Below, in pieces: positions 11,479 through 21,795 of a DNA stretch of 64,000 nt (its first letter is position 1; each line of letters starts with the position of its first letter). The notes under the pieces were generated by a model. It saw only the letters and a program-made list of their open reading frames with translations. It ran no database searches and was not told the origin of the DNA. A program made the translations under genes and the position numbers. Source of the stretch: Portulaca oleracea (lineage: Eukaryota; Streptophyta; Magnoliopsida; Caryophyllales; Portulacaceae); assembly GCA_029582165.1 (NCBI GenBank), contig CM055892.1:2513347-2577346 (forward strand), read 5' to 3'.

Positions 11479-12575
11479 ATGAATCCAGATCGTTTGGAAA
11501 AACATATAGAGGATATTGGATTAGATATCAATGAATATTTCGAGATTGCAGAAGAAAGAATCCAAGGTTTAGAAACCGAAATACAAGGAATAAAACTCGA
11601 TATGGCACAGGTAAGGACTGTTGTTGCAGAGATATTCAAGGTGTCTAAAGAACTAAGAGGAGAAGGAACCTCTTCTCCACCTCAAAAGATTAAAGAAGAA
11701 GGATCATCATCTTCACCAGTGTCGAATACCAAAACAGAACCCCAGAATGATATTAAACGAGATATTATCAAGGGAAAAGCATCAAACCTCTCTCTTGAAA
11801 AAGAGAAAGAGATGTTGATATGTCAAGCTAGAACTCTAGCTCAAAGACCTGTTATTCAAATCACAAGCGAAAGAATTATTCAAAGGATATCCCCAATAGA
11901 TATTAATGATCCATTTTATGTGGAATATAGAAAAATCAATGAAATTGCCTACACTAGACTTTCAGAATTTCCCAACCTAATTTACATCACAGGAGAATCC
12001 AATTTCCTAGAATTATCGCTACAAAAGCTGACCCTGATCTCATATATCAGTTTTACAAATATGGATACCTCGATCTTGTATATCCAGACAAAGATTTGAC
12101 CCAACTTTCCAAATTCCCTCCTATTATCATAGAAAAAATAATGGATTTCAGATCAATGACCATGAGAGATATCAATGTAAAATTTTCCGTAATCCCACCG
12201 GAAAAAGATGAGACTACAAAAGAACTTTTTCCAATTATATCCATGATTGAAGTTGGAAATATAGAAGATGGATACCAGCTTGAAGGAACATTATCCAGAC
12301 CCTACAAACCATTCAAGTTCAATTTATCAGGAATACAATACAGAAGAATCAGCGGAGCTATTGCAGTCAGAAATCTTAGCGGCAAATATTTTGGAGATGG
12401 ATACAAGACACTTTATTGTACTAAAGAAAAGGATCTGATTATTATCACCAAAAAAGGAGTCAAGTCAAACCATTTCGACGACCCAATATTTGATTTTTAC
12501 AAAAATATTGCACCTGAAAAATTCAAGAGCAGCAGCACAGTTCAGAGAAAGTATGCAGATTATTTTAGCAAATGA
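11479..12575 (+). pseudogene. TAV/ORF VI-like gene with one frameshift, inner right arm
   Basis: The ATG at 11479 opens a 206-codon frame (coiled coil, Ser-rich linker, then RTLAQRPVIQITSERI), which shifts near 11990-12000 into a second frame running to 12575. The second frame includes PDLIYQFYKYGYLDLVYP, SKFPPIIIEKIMDF and a C-terminal KKGVKSNHFDDPIF. Position directly after RNase H and before the pregenomic promoter, plus the central Y-x-x-G-x-L-x-x-V-Y-P pattern, fits the caulimovirid transactivator/inclusion-body protein. The family is inferred from order and motif pattern, not from a database match. Confidence 0.6.
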
Positions 12576-13289
12576 AGAAGACAAAAATCCAATAATTTGA
12601 AATCTATGAAGAGTCAAAATCAGGCTACAGGAAACCCACACCTGGCAGCAACATTTACACAAATATAGATGAGTCACGAAGATAAGATGATATTTTGAAG
12701 CAAAATGACGCATGCAGTGATGTAATAAGGGAAAGTTACGTTTAGAATTCCCATCTATAAATAGATGCATAAGGAGTACGTTAGAGCCAGATTTTGGAGT
12801 GCGTGAGTTAAAGTATGTTTTGAGTGTTTGAGTACTTGAGTGTTTCTCTATTTGCGTGTTTAAAGCTTTGTAAAAATGTTCTAAGTTCTTCCCTTTTGGG
12901 AAAGCAGTAATAAAATAAGTGTGTTTTTATAAAATTCTGATATCTTTATAACTTTCAAATTCTGAGAGAAAGGGAGATTGTGAGGTTAGAAAGTCGAAGT
13001 AAGACCAGTAAGTCCTGAAGAGAAGGCGTGGCGGCAGGCTCAACAATTTCCAGACTCTCCATATTTCAGAAGAAGAAAGGTATAAATTTATTTTGAAATT
13101 TATAAATTCAGTTTATTTTATTCTGCAAGTACCAATATAAACTCTTGAACGTAATCACGTTAAAGTTAAAATTGTTAAGACTCTAATTTGCACTCTACAA
13201 AATAGTTTTAAACCTTTTTCTACAAAAAGTTGCCAAACCCTTGAGATTGATGGTATCAGAGCCAAGAGAACGTATAAAAAAGCAATAAA
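12576..13289 (+). promoter_or_regulatory. Pararetroviral intergenic region, inner right arm
   Basis: TATA box TCTATAAATA at 12754-12763, poly(A) signal AATAAA at 12909-12914, a long leader, and the primer-binding site TGGTATCAGAGCC at 13251-13263. ORF1 starts 27 bases after it. The order TATA, AATAAA, leader, tRNA-Met site is that of caulimovirid large intergenic regions. Transcription would run outward through the right TIR. Confidence 0.7.
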
Positions 13290-13844
13290 ATGAATGAACA
13301 ACATGATAAATATGTTTATAAACGAACTTTGAATATGAATTTAGAAGAATTTATAATTGAATTGGAATATATGATATAGAAGGATTAATAAGTTTAATAA
13401 AATATTTAATTCAAAACAAACAACGATGTTTATTTTTCTCTACAAAAATCCTATTCGTAGCTGAAAAATTGTTTGAATTATATACATCTTGTTCAAAGAA
13501 TTAATATGCAATCAACAACTAATATAAATAAAGAAGGAGATATAATACCATGACAAACATTTAATTTACCAGAATTAAAGTTTTATACTATCCAAGAAGC
13601 ATGAGAATTTTTGAGATCTTTTAATTTAACAACCAGAAGCTATAGAATGGATACGTTAAATCTAAAGAAATCCAGATATTTATATTTAGTAAGTTTACCA
13701 TCTAGTGTTCATAGAACTACACTTAATCTAATTAAAGACCAAATAGCATTATTAGAAAAAAAAACGTTTGAATATTCAATTTGGATTGAACCAAATAAAA
13801 ATTTAAGAGACTCACAAATAACATATTTAACAAACGAAGAATAA
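13290..13844 (+). pseudogene. Pararetroviral ORF1 remnant, inner right arm
   Basis: ATG at 13290, first-half frameshifts, then open to the stop at 13842-13844 (77 codons from 13611). Contains SRYLYLVSLPSSVHRTT and FEYSIWIEPNKNLRDSQIT. An extra A in the run at 13757-13764 adds one lysine relative to the left arm. Viral sequence stops just after this ORF and transposon terminal sequence begins. Confidence 0.6.
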
Positions 13845-14132
13845 AAAAATATAACATTTTAATAAAACTAATACGTACCTAAAATTGGCTTGCCGACAAC
13901 GTAATAATCAGCAAACGTTTATATCAAAAATTATTGATCAATAGTTAAAGTATTAAATATAAACAGTGAAAATACTATTCAAACAGTAAAAATACTGTGT
14001 AAACAGTAAATGAATTAAATGCAAATAGTAACAAACCGGTTTTCGACCCGTAACCCGAAATGACCCAAAACAACGAAAAGACCAAAATCTCCAATCCCAA
14101 AACTACACGTTCTGACCCGTTTGACACCTCTA

Positions 14133-14140
14133 GTACTCAC
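14133..14140. repeat. Target-site duplication (right) of the inner palindrome
   Basis: GTACTCAC directly after ...GACACCTCTA, identical to 9237-9244. After it the outer arm resumes with 'agaataaaataaactg'. The reverse complement of 18201-18225 in the opposite outer arm shows the same place uninterrupted. Confidence 0.9.
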
Positions 14141-14347
14141 AGAATAAAATAAACTGAATTTATAAGCTTCAAAATAAATTTATACCTTTCTCCTTCTGAA
14201 ATATGGAGAGCTTGGAAATCGTTCAGTCTGCCGCCATGCTTTCTCTCAGGCCTTACTGTTCTTACTTCGGCTTTCTAACCTTAAAATATCTCTTTCTCTC
14301 AAAATTTGGAAGATATAAAGATATTTGAATTTATAAAACAGACTTAT

Positions 14348-14489
14348 TTTATTACTATTTTCCCAAAAGGGAAGAACTTAGAAACATTTTTGTAATACAA
14401 AGCTTACAAACAAGAACTTACTTGCTCCCTTACTCTCTAACTTACTTCAACTGCCTCCCTCGTTCCTTATTAGCTTCTATATTTATAGA
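14348..14489 (-). promoter_or_regulatory. Pararetroviral TATA box and poly(A) signal, outer left arm
   Basis: Minus-strand TATA box TCTATAAATA (14489-14480) and AATAAA (14353-14348). Next to the TATA box is a G run (14492-14507). The primer-binding site for this arm is at 9113-9125, now about 5 kb away because the inner element inserted between poly(A) signal and leader. Confidence 0.6.
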
Positions 14490-14589
14490 TTTGGGGGGGG
14501 GGGGGGGCTACAAAACGTCATTGCATACATAAAGCTTCTAAAAATTACATCATTGATTGCACAATTCTTTCAAAAATATCTCTTTATCA

Positions 14590-15800
14590 CTATTTCTTCT
14601 GATGATTCATCTGTGTTTGTGTAGATATCGCTTCTTGGTGTAAGTATCCTGTAGCTTGATTTTGACACTTTACTAATTTCAAACTGTTGATTTTGTCTGC
14701 ATCTTTTTTGAAATGATATGCGTATTTTCTCTGAACTATACCGTTGCTCTTGAATAATCTAGGCTCAAGATTTTGGTATAAAGAAAATATTGGATCATCA
14801 AAATGGTTTGACTTGGCACCTTTCTTGGTGATAATAATTAGATCTTTCTCTTTAGTGTTGTAGATTGACCTGAATCCTTCTCCATAACTTTTTCCGCTGA
14901 GGATTCTGACAACAATTGCTCCACTGATTCTTCTGTATTGTATTCTAGATAAATTAAACATGAGTGGCTTATAAGATCTTGATAATGTTCCTTCAATTTG
15001 ATATCCATATGCTACGTTGCCAACTTCTATCATAGATATAATTGGGAATAATTCTTTCGTCATTTCATCCCTTTCTGGAGGAATACAGAAAATTTTACAT
15101 ATATATCTCTCATTGTCATGGACCTGACCTGAAGTCCATTAATTTTTCTATGATAATTGGAGGGAATTTCGATAATCAGGTTAAATTTTGGTTTGGGTAT
15201 ACAAGATCAAGGTATCCAAATTTGTAAAACTAATATATGAGGTCTGGGTCGGCTTTCGTGGCTATTATTCTGGGAAAATTAAATTCTCCAATAGTATAAA
15301 AGATGTTTGAGTATTATGAGAACCAATCTCATTGATTTTCTTGCATTCTATATAGAATGGATCATTGATACCTATTGGGGATATTATCTGGATAATTCTT
15401 TTGCCTGTGGTTTGAATAACAGGTCTTTGAGCTAGAGTTCTAGCTTGATGTTGTAGCATCTCTTTCTCTTTTTCAAATAGAGAGGGGCTTGATGCCTTTC
15501 CCTTGATAGTATCTCGTTGAGTATCATTTTGTGATTCTTTTTCGATATTTGGCTTCTGTGATGTGAAGAAGATGATCCTTCTTCCTTGACCTTTTGAACT
15601 TGAGAAGAGGTTCCTTCTCCTCTGAGTTCTTTGGCATCTTTGAAGATTTCCGCAACAACAGTTCTTACTTGTGCCATATCGAGTTTTATTCCTTGAATTT
15701 CTGATTCTAAACATTGGATCATTTCTTCTACACTTTCGAAGTATTCATTAATATACAATTCGATATCCTCTATATGTTTTGCCAAACGATTTGGGATCAT
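14590..15800 (-). pseudogene. TAV/ORF VI-like gene, broken, outer left arm
   Basis: Begins at the ATG at 15800 (MIPNRLAKHIEDIELY). The frame shifts near 15540-15570 and again before 15265. A C-terminal frame of 157 codons runs 15063-14590 with NHFDDPIFSLYQNLEP. Same domain order as the inner copies but clearly diverged (TSSQVQKVKEEG for TSSPPQKIKEEG), so the outer and inner elements derive from related, not identical, viral sequences. Confidence 0.6.
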
Positions 15801-15804
15801 TGTC

Positions 15805-16045
15805 GGAGATATTCTTCTTCTCTTGTTAGATAATCTGCGATAAAATTTTGATTTTCTGATACATGCTCATAAACAGCGTTAAATTGAGATAAAAATGTCT
15901 TTCTTCTATGGAATTTTCTCATATGACGGCCATTATATAGACTTTGTTTTACAAACGCAGTTGCAGCTTTATTATCAGTTAAGACTTTAAATGGTTTTAC
16001 TATTAGAAATAATCTCCATTTTGTTAAAATAAGAAAAGTAAGAGG
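15805..16045 (-). pseudogene. C-terminal end of pararetroviral RNase H, outer left arm
   Basis: The minus-strand translation has a TDNKAA motif followed by basic residues and ends in an FIADYLTREEEYL-like tail, as at the end of RNase H in reverse-transcribing elements. It lies directly upstream of the TAV-like gene, as in caulimovirids. Only the last ~60 codons are clear. Reverse transcriptase, protease and coat-protein regions are absent. Confidence 0.6.
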
Positions 16046-16130
16046 ACTAAAAAGGAAAGCAACAAGAAAGTCGTTGTTAAAATTAATATAAGGTGTTGTG
16101 CATGCATATTTAGAGATAATAAGTGCTAAA

Positions 16131-16234
16131 TTGGAGCACCCTTTGTTCCAGAATTAAAAACAATTAAAGAAAACTTTGATTGTGCATCTTCTTCTTTAAT
16201 TATTTTTAATTCTGGAACAAAGGGTGCTCCCATT
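16131..16234. repeat. Apex of the outer palindrome
   Basis: 'gagcaccctttgttccagaa' (16136-16155) is mirrored by its reverse complement near 16210-16230, with a short loop around 16171-16193. The arms extend outward on both sides for about 2.9 kb when nested insertions are removed. Confidence 0.85.
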
Positions 16235-16339
16235 TAGGACTTATTATATCTAAATATGCATGCACAACACCTTATAATAAATTTAACAAAGACTTTCTTG
16301 TTGCTTTCCTTTTTAGTCATCTTACTTTTCTTATTTTAA

Positions 16340-16563
16340 CAAAATGGAGATTATTTCTAATAGTAAAACCATTTAAAGACTTAACCGATAATAAAGCTGC
16401 AACTACGTTTGTAAAACGAAGTCTATATAATGGCCGTCATATGAGAAAATTCCATAGAAGAAAGACATTTTTATCTCAATTTAACGCTATTTATGAGCGT
16501 GTGTATCAGAAAATCAAAATTTTATTGCATATTATCTAACAAGAGAAGAAGAATATCTCCAAC
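16340..16563 (+). pseudogene. C-terminal end of pararetroviral RNase H, outer right arm
   Basis: Mirror copy of 15805-16045. The DNKAAT motif and an HRRKTFLSQFNAIYE stretch are visible; the tail is disturbed by substitutions giving stops. It leads into the TAV-like start codon at 16564. Confidence 0.55.
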
Positions 16564-17770
16564 AATGATCCCAAATCGTTTGGCAAAACATATAGAGGAT
16601 ATCGGATTGTATATTAATGAATACTTCGAAAGTGCAGAAGAAATGATCCAATGTTTAGAATCAAAAATTCAAAGAATAGAACTCAATATGGCACAGGTAA
16701 GAACTGTTGTTGCGGAAATCTTCAAGGATGCCAAAGAACTCAGAGGAGAAGGAACCTCTTCTCAAGTTCAAAAGATCAAGGAAGAAGGATCATCTTCTTC
16801 ACAGAAGCCAAATATCGAAAAAGAATCACAAAATGATACTCAACGTGATACTATCAAGGGAAAGGTATCAAGCCACTCTCTATTTGAAAAACAGAAAGAG
16901 ATGCTACAACATCAAGCTAGAACTCTAGCTCAAAGACCTGTTATTCCAACCTCAAGCAAAAGAATTATCCAGAAAATATCCCCAATAGGTATCAATGATC
17001 CATTCTATATAGAATGCAAGAAAATCAATGAGATTGGTTCTCATAATACTCAAACATCTTTTATACTATTGGAGAATTTAATTTTCCCAGAATAATAGCC
17101 ACAAAAGTCGACCCAGACCTCATATATTAGTTTTACAAATTTGGATACCTTGATCTTGTATACCCAAACCAAAATTTAACCCGATTATCCAAATTCCCTC
17201 CAATTATCATAGAAAAATTAATGGACTTCAGGTCAGGTCCATGACAATGAGAGATATATATGTAAAATTTTCTGTATTCCTCCAGAAAGGGATGAAGCGA
17301 CGAAAGAATTATTCCCAATTATATCTATGATAGAAGTTGGAAACGTAGCATATGGATATCAAATTGAAGGAACATTATCCAGATCTTATAAGCCATTCAA
17401 GTTTACTTTATCTAGAATACAATACAGAAGAATCAGTGGAGCAATTGCTATCAGAATCCTCAGCGGAAAAAGTTATGGAGAAGGATTCAGGTCAATATAC
17501 AACACTAAAGAGAAAGATCTAATTATTATCACCAAGAAAGGTGCCAAGTCAAACCATTTTGATGATCCAATATTTTATTTATACCAAAATCTTGAGCCTG
17601 GATTATTCAAGAGCAACGGTATAGTTCAGAGAAAATACGCATATCATTTCAGAAAAGAAGCAGACAAAACCAACAGTTTGCAATTAGTGAAGAGTCAAAA
17701 TCAAGCTACAGGATACTTACACCTAGAAGCGATATCTACACAAACACAGATGAATCATCAGAAGAAATAG
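16564..17770 (+). pseudogene. TAV/ORF VI-like gene, broken, outer right arm
   Basis: ATG at 16564 (MIPNRLAKHIEDIGLY), open to a stop at 17095. The reading frame was lost earlier, around 17035-17060, judging from frame-B similarity to the inner copy. Stops and frameshifts follow at 17130-17320, then 147 open codons (17327-17770) with KEKDLIIITKKGAKSNHFDD. Its frameshift site differs from that of the inner right arm, so the two lesions are independent. Confidence 0.6.
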
Positions 17771-18373
17771 TGACAAAGAGATATTTTTGAAAGAATTGCG
17801 CAATCAATGATGTAATTTTTAGAAGCTTTATGTATGCAATGACGTTTTTTAGGCTCCCCCCCCCCCATCTATAAATATGGAAGCTAATAAGGAACGAGGG
17901 AGGCAGTTGAAGTAAGTGAGAGAGTAAGGGAGCAAGTAAGTTTCTGTTTGTAAGCTTTGTATTACAAAAATGTTCTAAGTTCTTCCCTTTTGGGAAAACA
18001 ATAATAAAATAAGTCTGTTTTTATAAATTCAAATATCTTTATAGCTTCCAAATTTTGAGAGAAAGAGAGACTTTGAGATTAGAAAGCCGAAGTAAGACCA
18101 GTAAGGCTTGAAGAGAAGGCGCGGCAGGTTGAACGATTTCCAAACTCTCCATATTTCAGAAGGAGAAAGATATAAATTTAGTTTGAAGCTTATAAATTCA
18201 GTTTATTTTATTTTGTGAGTAACCAATAGTAATTTTACTGAAGAAATCAAGTTAATCGTTGTTGCTCAAATTTACATTCTAAGAATTAGTGTTAAACCTT
18301 TTACTATAAAAAGTCGTCAGACCCTTGAGATTGATGGTATCAGAGCCTATAGAACTAATTTAAAAGCAATAAA
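17771..18373 (+). promoter_or_regulatory. Pararetroviral intergenic region, outer right arm
   Basis: C run (17855-17866), TATA box TCTATAAATA at 17868-17877, AATAAA at 18003-18008, and primer-binding site TGGTATCAGAGCC at 18335-18347. This is the only outer-arm copy that is uninterrupted. GTGAGTAA at 18215-18222 is the empty counterpart of the site into which the inner palindrome inserted on the opposite arm. Confidence 0.7.
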
Positions 18374-18928
18374 ATGAACGGAACAACATGATAGACAAAT
18401 TTATAAACGAACTTTGATTATGAATTTAGAAGAATTTATAATAGAAATTGGTGTTGGATTATACGATGAAGATGTATTATTAAGTTTAATAAAATACTTA
18501 ACCCAAAATAAACAACAATGTTTATTTTTCCATAGAAAAATTTTATTTATAGCAGAGAAATATTTGAAATATATAAATCCTACTCAAAAAATTAGTTTGC
18601 AATCTACAACTAAAATAAACAAAGAAGGAGATATAATATCAGGACAAACATTTAATTTACCGAAATTAAAATGTTACATTATCCAAGAAGCATGGTTTGA
18701 GACCTTTCAATTTAACTACAATAAGCTATAGAATGAACATGTTAAATTTAAAGAAATCCAGATATTTATATTTAGTAAGCTTACCTTCTAGTGTTCATAG
18801 AACTACACTTAATTTAATTAAAATTCAAACAACATAATTAGAAAAAAATATTTGAATGCTCAATTTGGTTTGAACCAAATAAAAATTTAAGAGATTCACA
18901 AATAACATATTTAACAGACGAAGAATAA
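18374..18928 (+). pseudogene. Pararetroviral ORF1 remnant, outer right arm
   Basis: The ATG at 18374 is followed at once by a frameshift. The frame resumes at 18414 (NLEEFIIEIGVGLYDED) for 105 codons and shifts again near 18700 before the common end at 18926-18928. This copy retains the longest first half of the protein. Confidence 0.6.
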
Positions 18929-19089
18929 AACCTTTTATAAAGGAAATCGTTTTGATAAAATAATTAAATCAACAACGTACAGTATAGTAACAGACATTTG
19001 AAAACCGACAATAAGAATAAGAATTGGGGAAGTATATTTATTACAAATAGTGAAATCATTTATGGCAAATGCAAGCATTTATTGCAAAT

Positions 19090-19108
19090 AGTAAATATAT
19101 TAATTTCT
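19090..19108. repeat. 19-bp target-site duplication of the LINE (left copy)
   Basis: AGTAAATATATTAATTTCT, repeated exactly at 25211-25229. Between them lies the LINE with its nested elements, and the right copy follows an A-rich tail. Confidence 0.85.
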
Positions 19109-19198
19109 TTGTAGCCTGTCGGACCGTCATAGTTATCAAGAATTAGGCCTATGATCTATTACTCGGGTGTAATAGTTATTGTATGTTGTTGATGATTT

Positions 19199-20922
19199 CT
19201 AGCTGTTAGGAAAGTGTCCTAAAATCACTCAGTTTCTTGATACCACAATTATTTATTTCCTAATTGTATTAGGATTTTAATTAGGTTTCCTTATTATGTT
19301 AGGTTTCCTAATTGTATTAGATTCTAAATCTAATTGGAGTGGGAGTCAATGTAGGTTTATAGGGAGTTTTCCCTATAAATAGTGAGTTTTGTCCACCTTG
19401 TTTTGTGTGGCCAATTTCGGGGGCACCTCCTGTGGGAGGAGGTGTATTCAGATATTCTGAGATTTCGTATTCCCATTGGTGAGAGAAGTTGTGAGAGTTT
19501 ATGTGATCTTGCACTCATTTATTTTTCTCGATATCAAGTAGTCATCTTATTTTCCGCTTCCGCTGATTACGTCGCTCTTATTAAAAACCCTAACAAGTGG
19601 TATCAGAGCCATGGTTGTTCGAATTTCATGGAGTTGGGGTTCATGTAAGGGTTTCGGTTATGAGAAGACTACATTAAGAAAATTCTCTTGGGGATATCGA
19701 GAATTTGTTGGCAAGATCAGATGTGGGGGTGTGAAGATTTTTGAAGTATCTAGTTTGTGACCGTTCAGCGGTTTGGCTACCCATCGCAGTTCTACCTTTC
19801 AGAGGTTCGTTGGCGATGAAGAAATTTTGGATCCTTCATTGATTTTAGTCCAAAGTGGAGATTGTTAGGAAAGTGTCCTAAAATCACTCAGTTTCTTGAT
19901 CCCACAATTATTTATTTCCTAATTATATTAGGATTTTAATTAGGTTTCCTTATTATGTTAGGTTTCCTAATTGTATTAGATTCTAAATCTAATTGGAGTG
20001 GGAGTCAAGGTAGGTTTATAGGGAGTTTTCCCTATAAATAGTGAGATTTGTCCACCTTGTTTTGTGTGGCCAATTTCGGGGGGACCTCATGTGGGAGGAG
20101 GTGTATTCAGATATTCTGAGATTTCGTATTCCCATTGGTGAGAGAAGTTGTGAGAGTTTATCTGATCTTGCACTCATTTATTTTTCTCGATATCAAGTAG
20201 TCATCTTATTTTCCGCTTCCGCTGATTACGTCGCTCTTATTAAAAACCCTAACAAGTGGTATCAGAGCCATGGTTGTTCGAATTTCGTGGAGTTGGGGTT
20301 CATGTAATGGTTTCGGTTATGAGAAGACTACATTAAGAAAATTCGCTTGGGGATATCGAGAATTCGTTGGCAAGATCAGATGTGGGGGTGTGAAGATTTT
20401 TTAAGAATCCAGTTTGTGACCGTTCAGCGGTTTGGCTACCCATCGCAGTTCTACCTTTCAGAGGTTCGTTGGCGATGAACAAATTTTGGATCCTTCGTTG
20501 ATTTTAGTCCAAGGTGGAGATTGTTAGGAAAGTGTCCTAAAATCACTCAGTTTCTTGATCCCACAATTATTTATTTCCTAATTGTATTAGGATTTTAATT
20601 AGGTTTCCTTATTATGTTAGGTTTCCTAATTGTATTAGATTCTAAATCTAATTGGAGTGGGAGTCAAGGTAGGTTTATAGGGAGTTTTCCCTATAAATAG
20701 TGAGTTTTGTCCACCTTGTTTTGTGTGGCCAATTTCGGGGGCACCTCCTGTGGGAGGAGGTGTATTCAGATATTCTGAGATTTCGTATTCCCATTGGTGA
20801 GAGAAGTTGTGAGAGTTTATGTGATCTTGCACTCATTTATTTTTCTCGATATCAAGTAGTCATCGATCTTATTTTCCGCTTCCGTTGATTACGTCGCTCT
20901 TATTAAAAACCCTAACACTAGC
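19199..20922 (+). mobile_element. Tandem TRIM: LTR-internal-LTR-internal-LTR
   Basis: Three LTRs beginning TGTTAGGAAAGTGTCC and ending AACCCTAACA: 19204-19595, 19863-20254 and 20522-20917 (392, 392 and 396 bp). They are separated by two 267-bp internal regions, each with a TGGTATCAGAGCC primer site next to its LTR and a purine-rich tract before the next LTR. The 5-bp duplication CTAGC is at 19199-19203 and 20918-20922. Too short to code for proteins, hence a terminal-repeat retrotransposon in miniature, as a tandem array. Each LTR has a CTATAAATAG box. Confidence 0.92.
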
Positions 20923-21699
20923 CAATGGTAAATTAGTGCGAGTTTATGCTCATATAGAAGTCTTATATGAACTATAGGTATTTCTTAGATGGCGGAATCA
21001 TATTCGAGTAGTGTTCCAGGTAAGTGGTGTGATCCTTTTTTAGTCTTCCTTCGTGCCTAAAATATTATTTTGTAAAGTCCTTTTTGTAAAGTGATTTTAG
21101 TAAATCGGGTTGGCATGCTATTGTTTAAGTGTATTATTTTCTGGTTATATTTATGTCAAGCAATTTGATCGACTCTGTATCGATTTATATATGTATAAAG
21201 TGACCCTTTTGATATCAATTTTATAAGTTACGTTCGTATTTTGACATATATTCAACCCTTGGTAATAATTTTAATTAGTATTTGCAAGTATATTGTTAAC
21301 AAGTTATTTCCATACTGATACGTGTGTTTACAAAGTACCTCTTTGACGTTAATTTCATAAGTTGTACTTTTTTCGCCTTATACATCAAGTGAAATTTTGT
21401 GACACTTTTGACTTATGTATTTGTAAAGTAGTCGTTTCAAAGTAATAGTTTTGGGTATTATAATTAAATAGTTAAACTTTTCGTTACATAAGTGACTTTG
21501 AGACTCTGATTTATTGTCATTTGAAATTGTTTGACTGGGTGCTTTTTGTATGTTTTGATATTTAAGTTACTAGTTTTGTTTTTGGGTTATATCTTCTGCC
21601 TTAGCCAGTTAAGGTATGCACTGGACCTGTCGATCGACTTGTATGCGCGCTATTGTGTGTTCCGATATGTGTATCTGTGTTCCGTTGGGCCCATTTCTT

Positions 21700-21795
21700 T
21701 GTTGCCCTGCCACTGGGTCAATAGTGGTACATCGTTGCCCCGCCACTGGGTCAATAGTGGCTTATCGTTGCCCTTGTCACTGGGTCAATAGTGAC
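21700..21795 (+). repeat. Three-unit minisatellite
   Basis: 'cactgggtcaatagtg' occurs three times at about 31-36 bp spacing, joined by 'cgttgcc'. It lies in the solo LTR at a place comparable to the minisatellite of the LTR ending 5843. Confidence 0.85.

Larger units (their letters stand above)
9245..14132. mobile_element. Inner palindromic hAT-like element with pararetroviral arms
   Basis: A 4888-bp element with TIRs beginning TAGAGGTGTCAAACGGGTC and an 8-bp duplication GTACTCAC on both sides, the hAT signature. Almost the whole element is an inverted repeat: 9245 to about 11359 pairs with about 11404 to 14132, around a loop in which 'ataaacagcgttaaat' occurs twice. Each arm has about 285 bp of transposon terminal sequence, then a pararetroviral segment (ORF1, primer-binding site, leader/promoter, TAV-like ORF, RNase H end). 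The left arm is shorter by a 611-bp deletion. No transposase ORF. Confidence 0.88.

Noticed and set aside
10604..12770. 101-aa ORFs at 10604-10909 (+) and 12465-12770 (-)
   Set aside because: Mirror images of each other on the antisense strand of the viral promoter/TAV-like region; shadows.
9113..18347. TGGTATCAGAGCC sites as tRNA genes
   Set aside because: Only the 3' complement of tRNA-Met is present; no cloverleaf. They are primer-binding sites.
8303..19108. Two complete integrated pararetroviruses
   Set aside because: Movement, coat, protease and reverse transcriptase regions are absent from every arm; only a defined segment is present, and it lies inside transposon ends.
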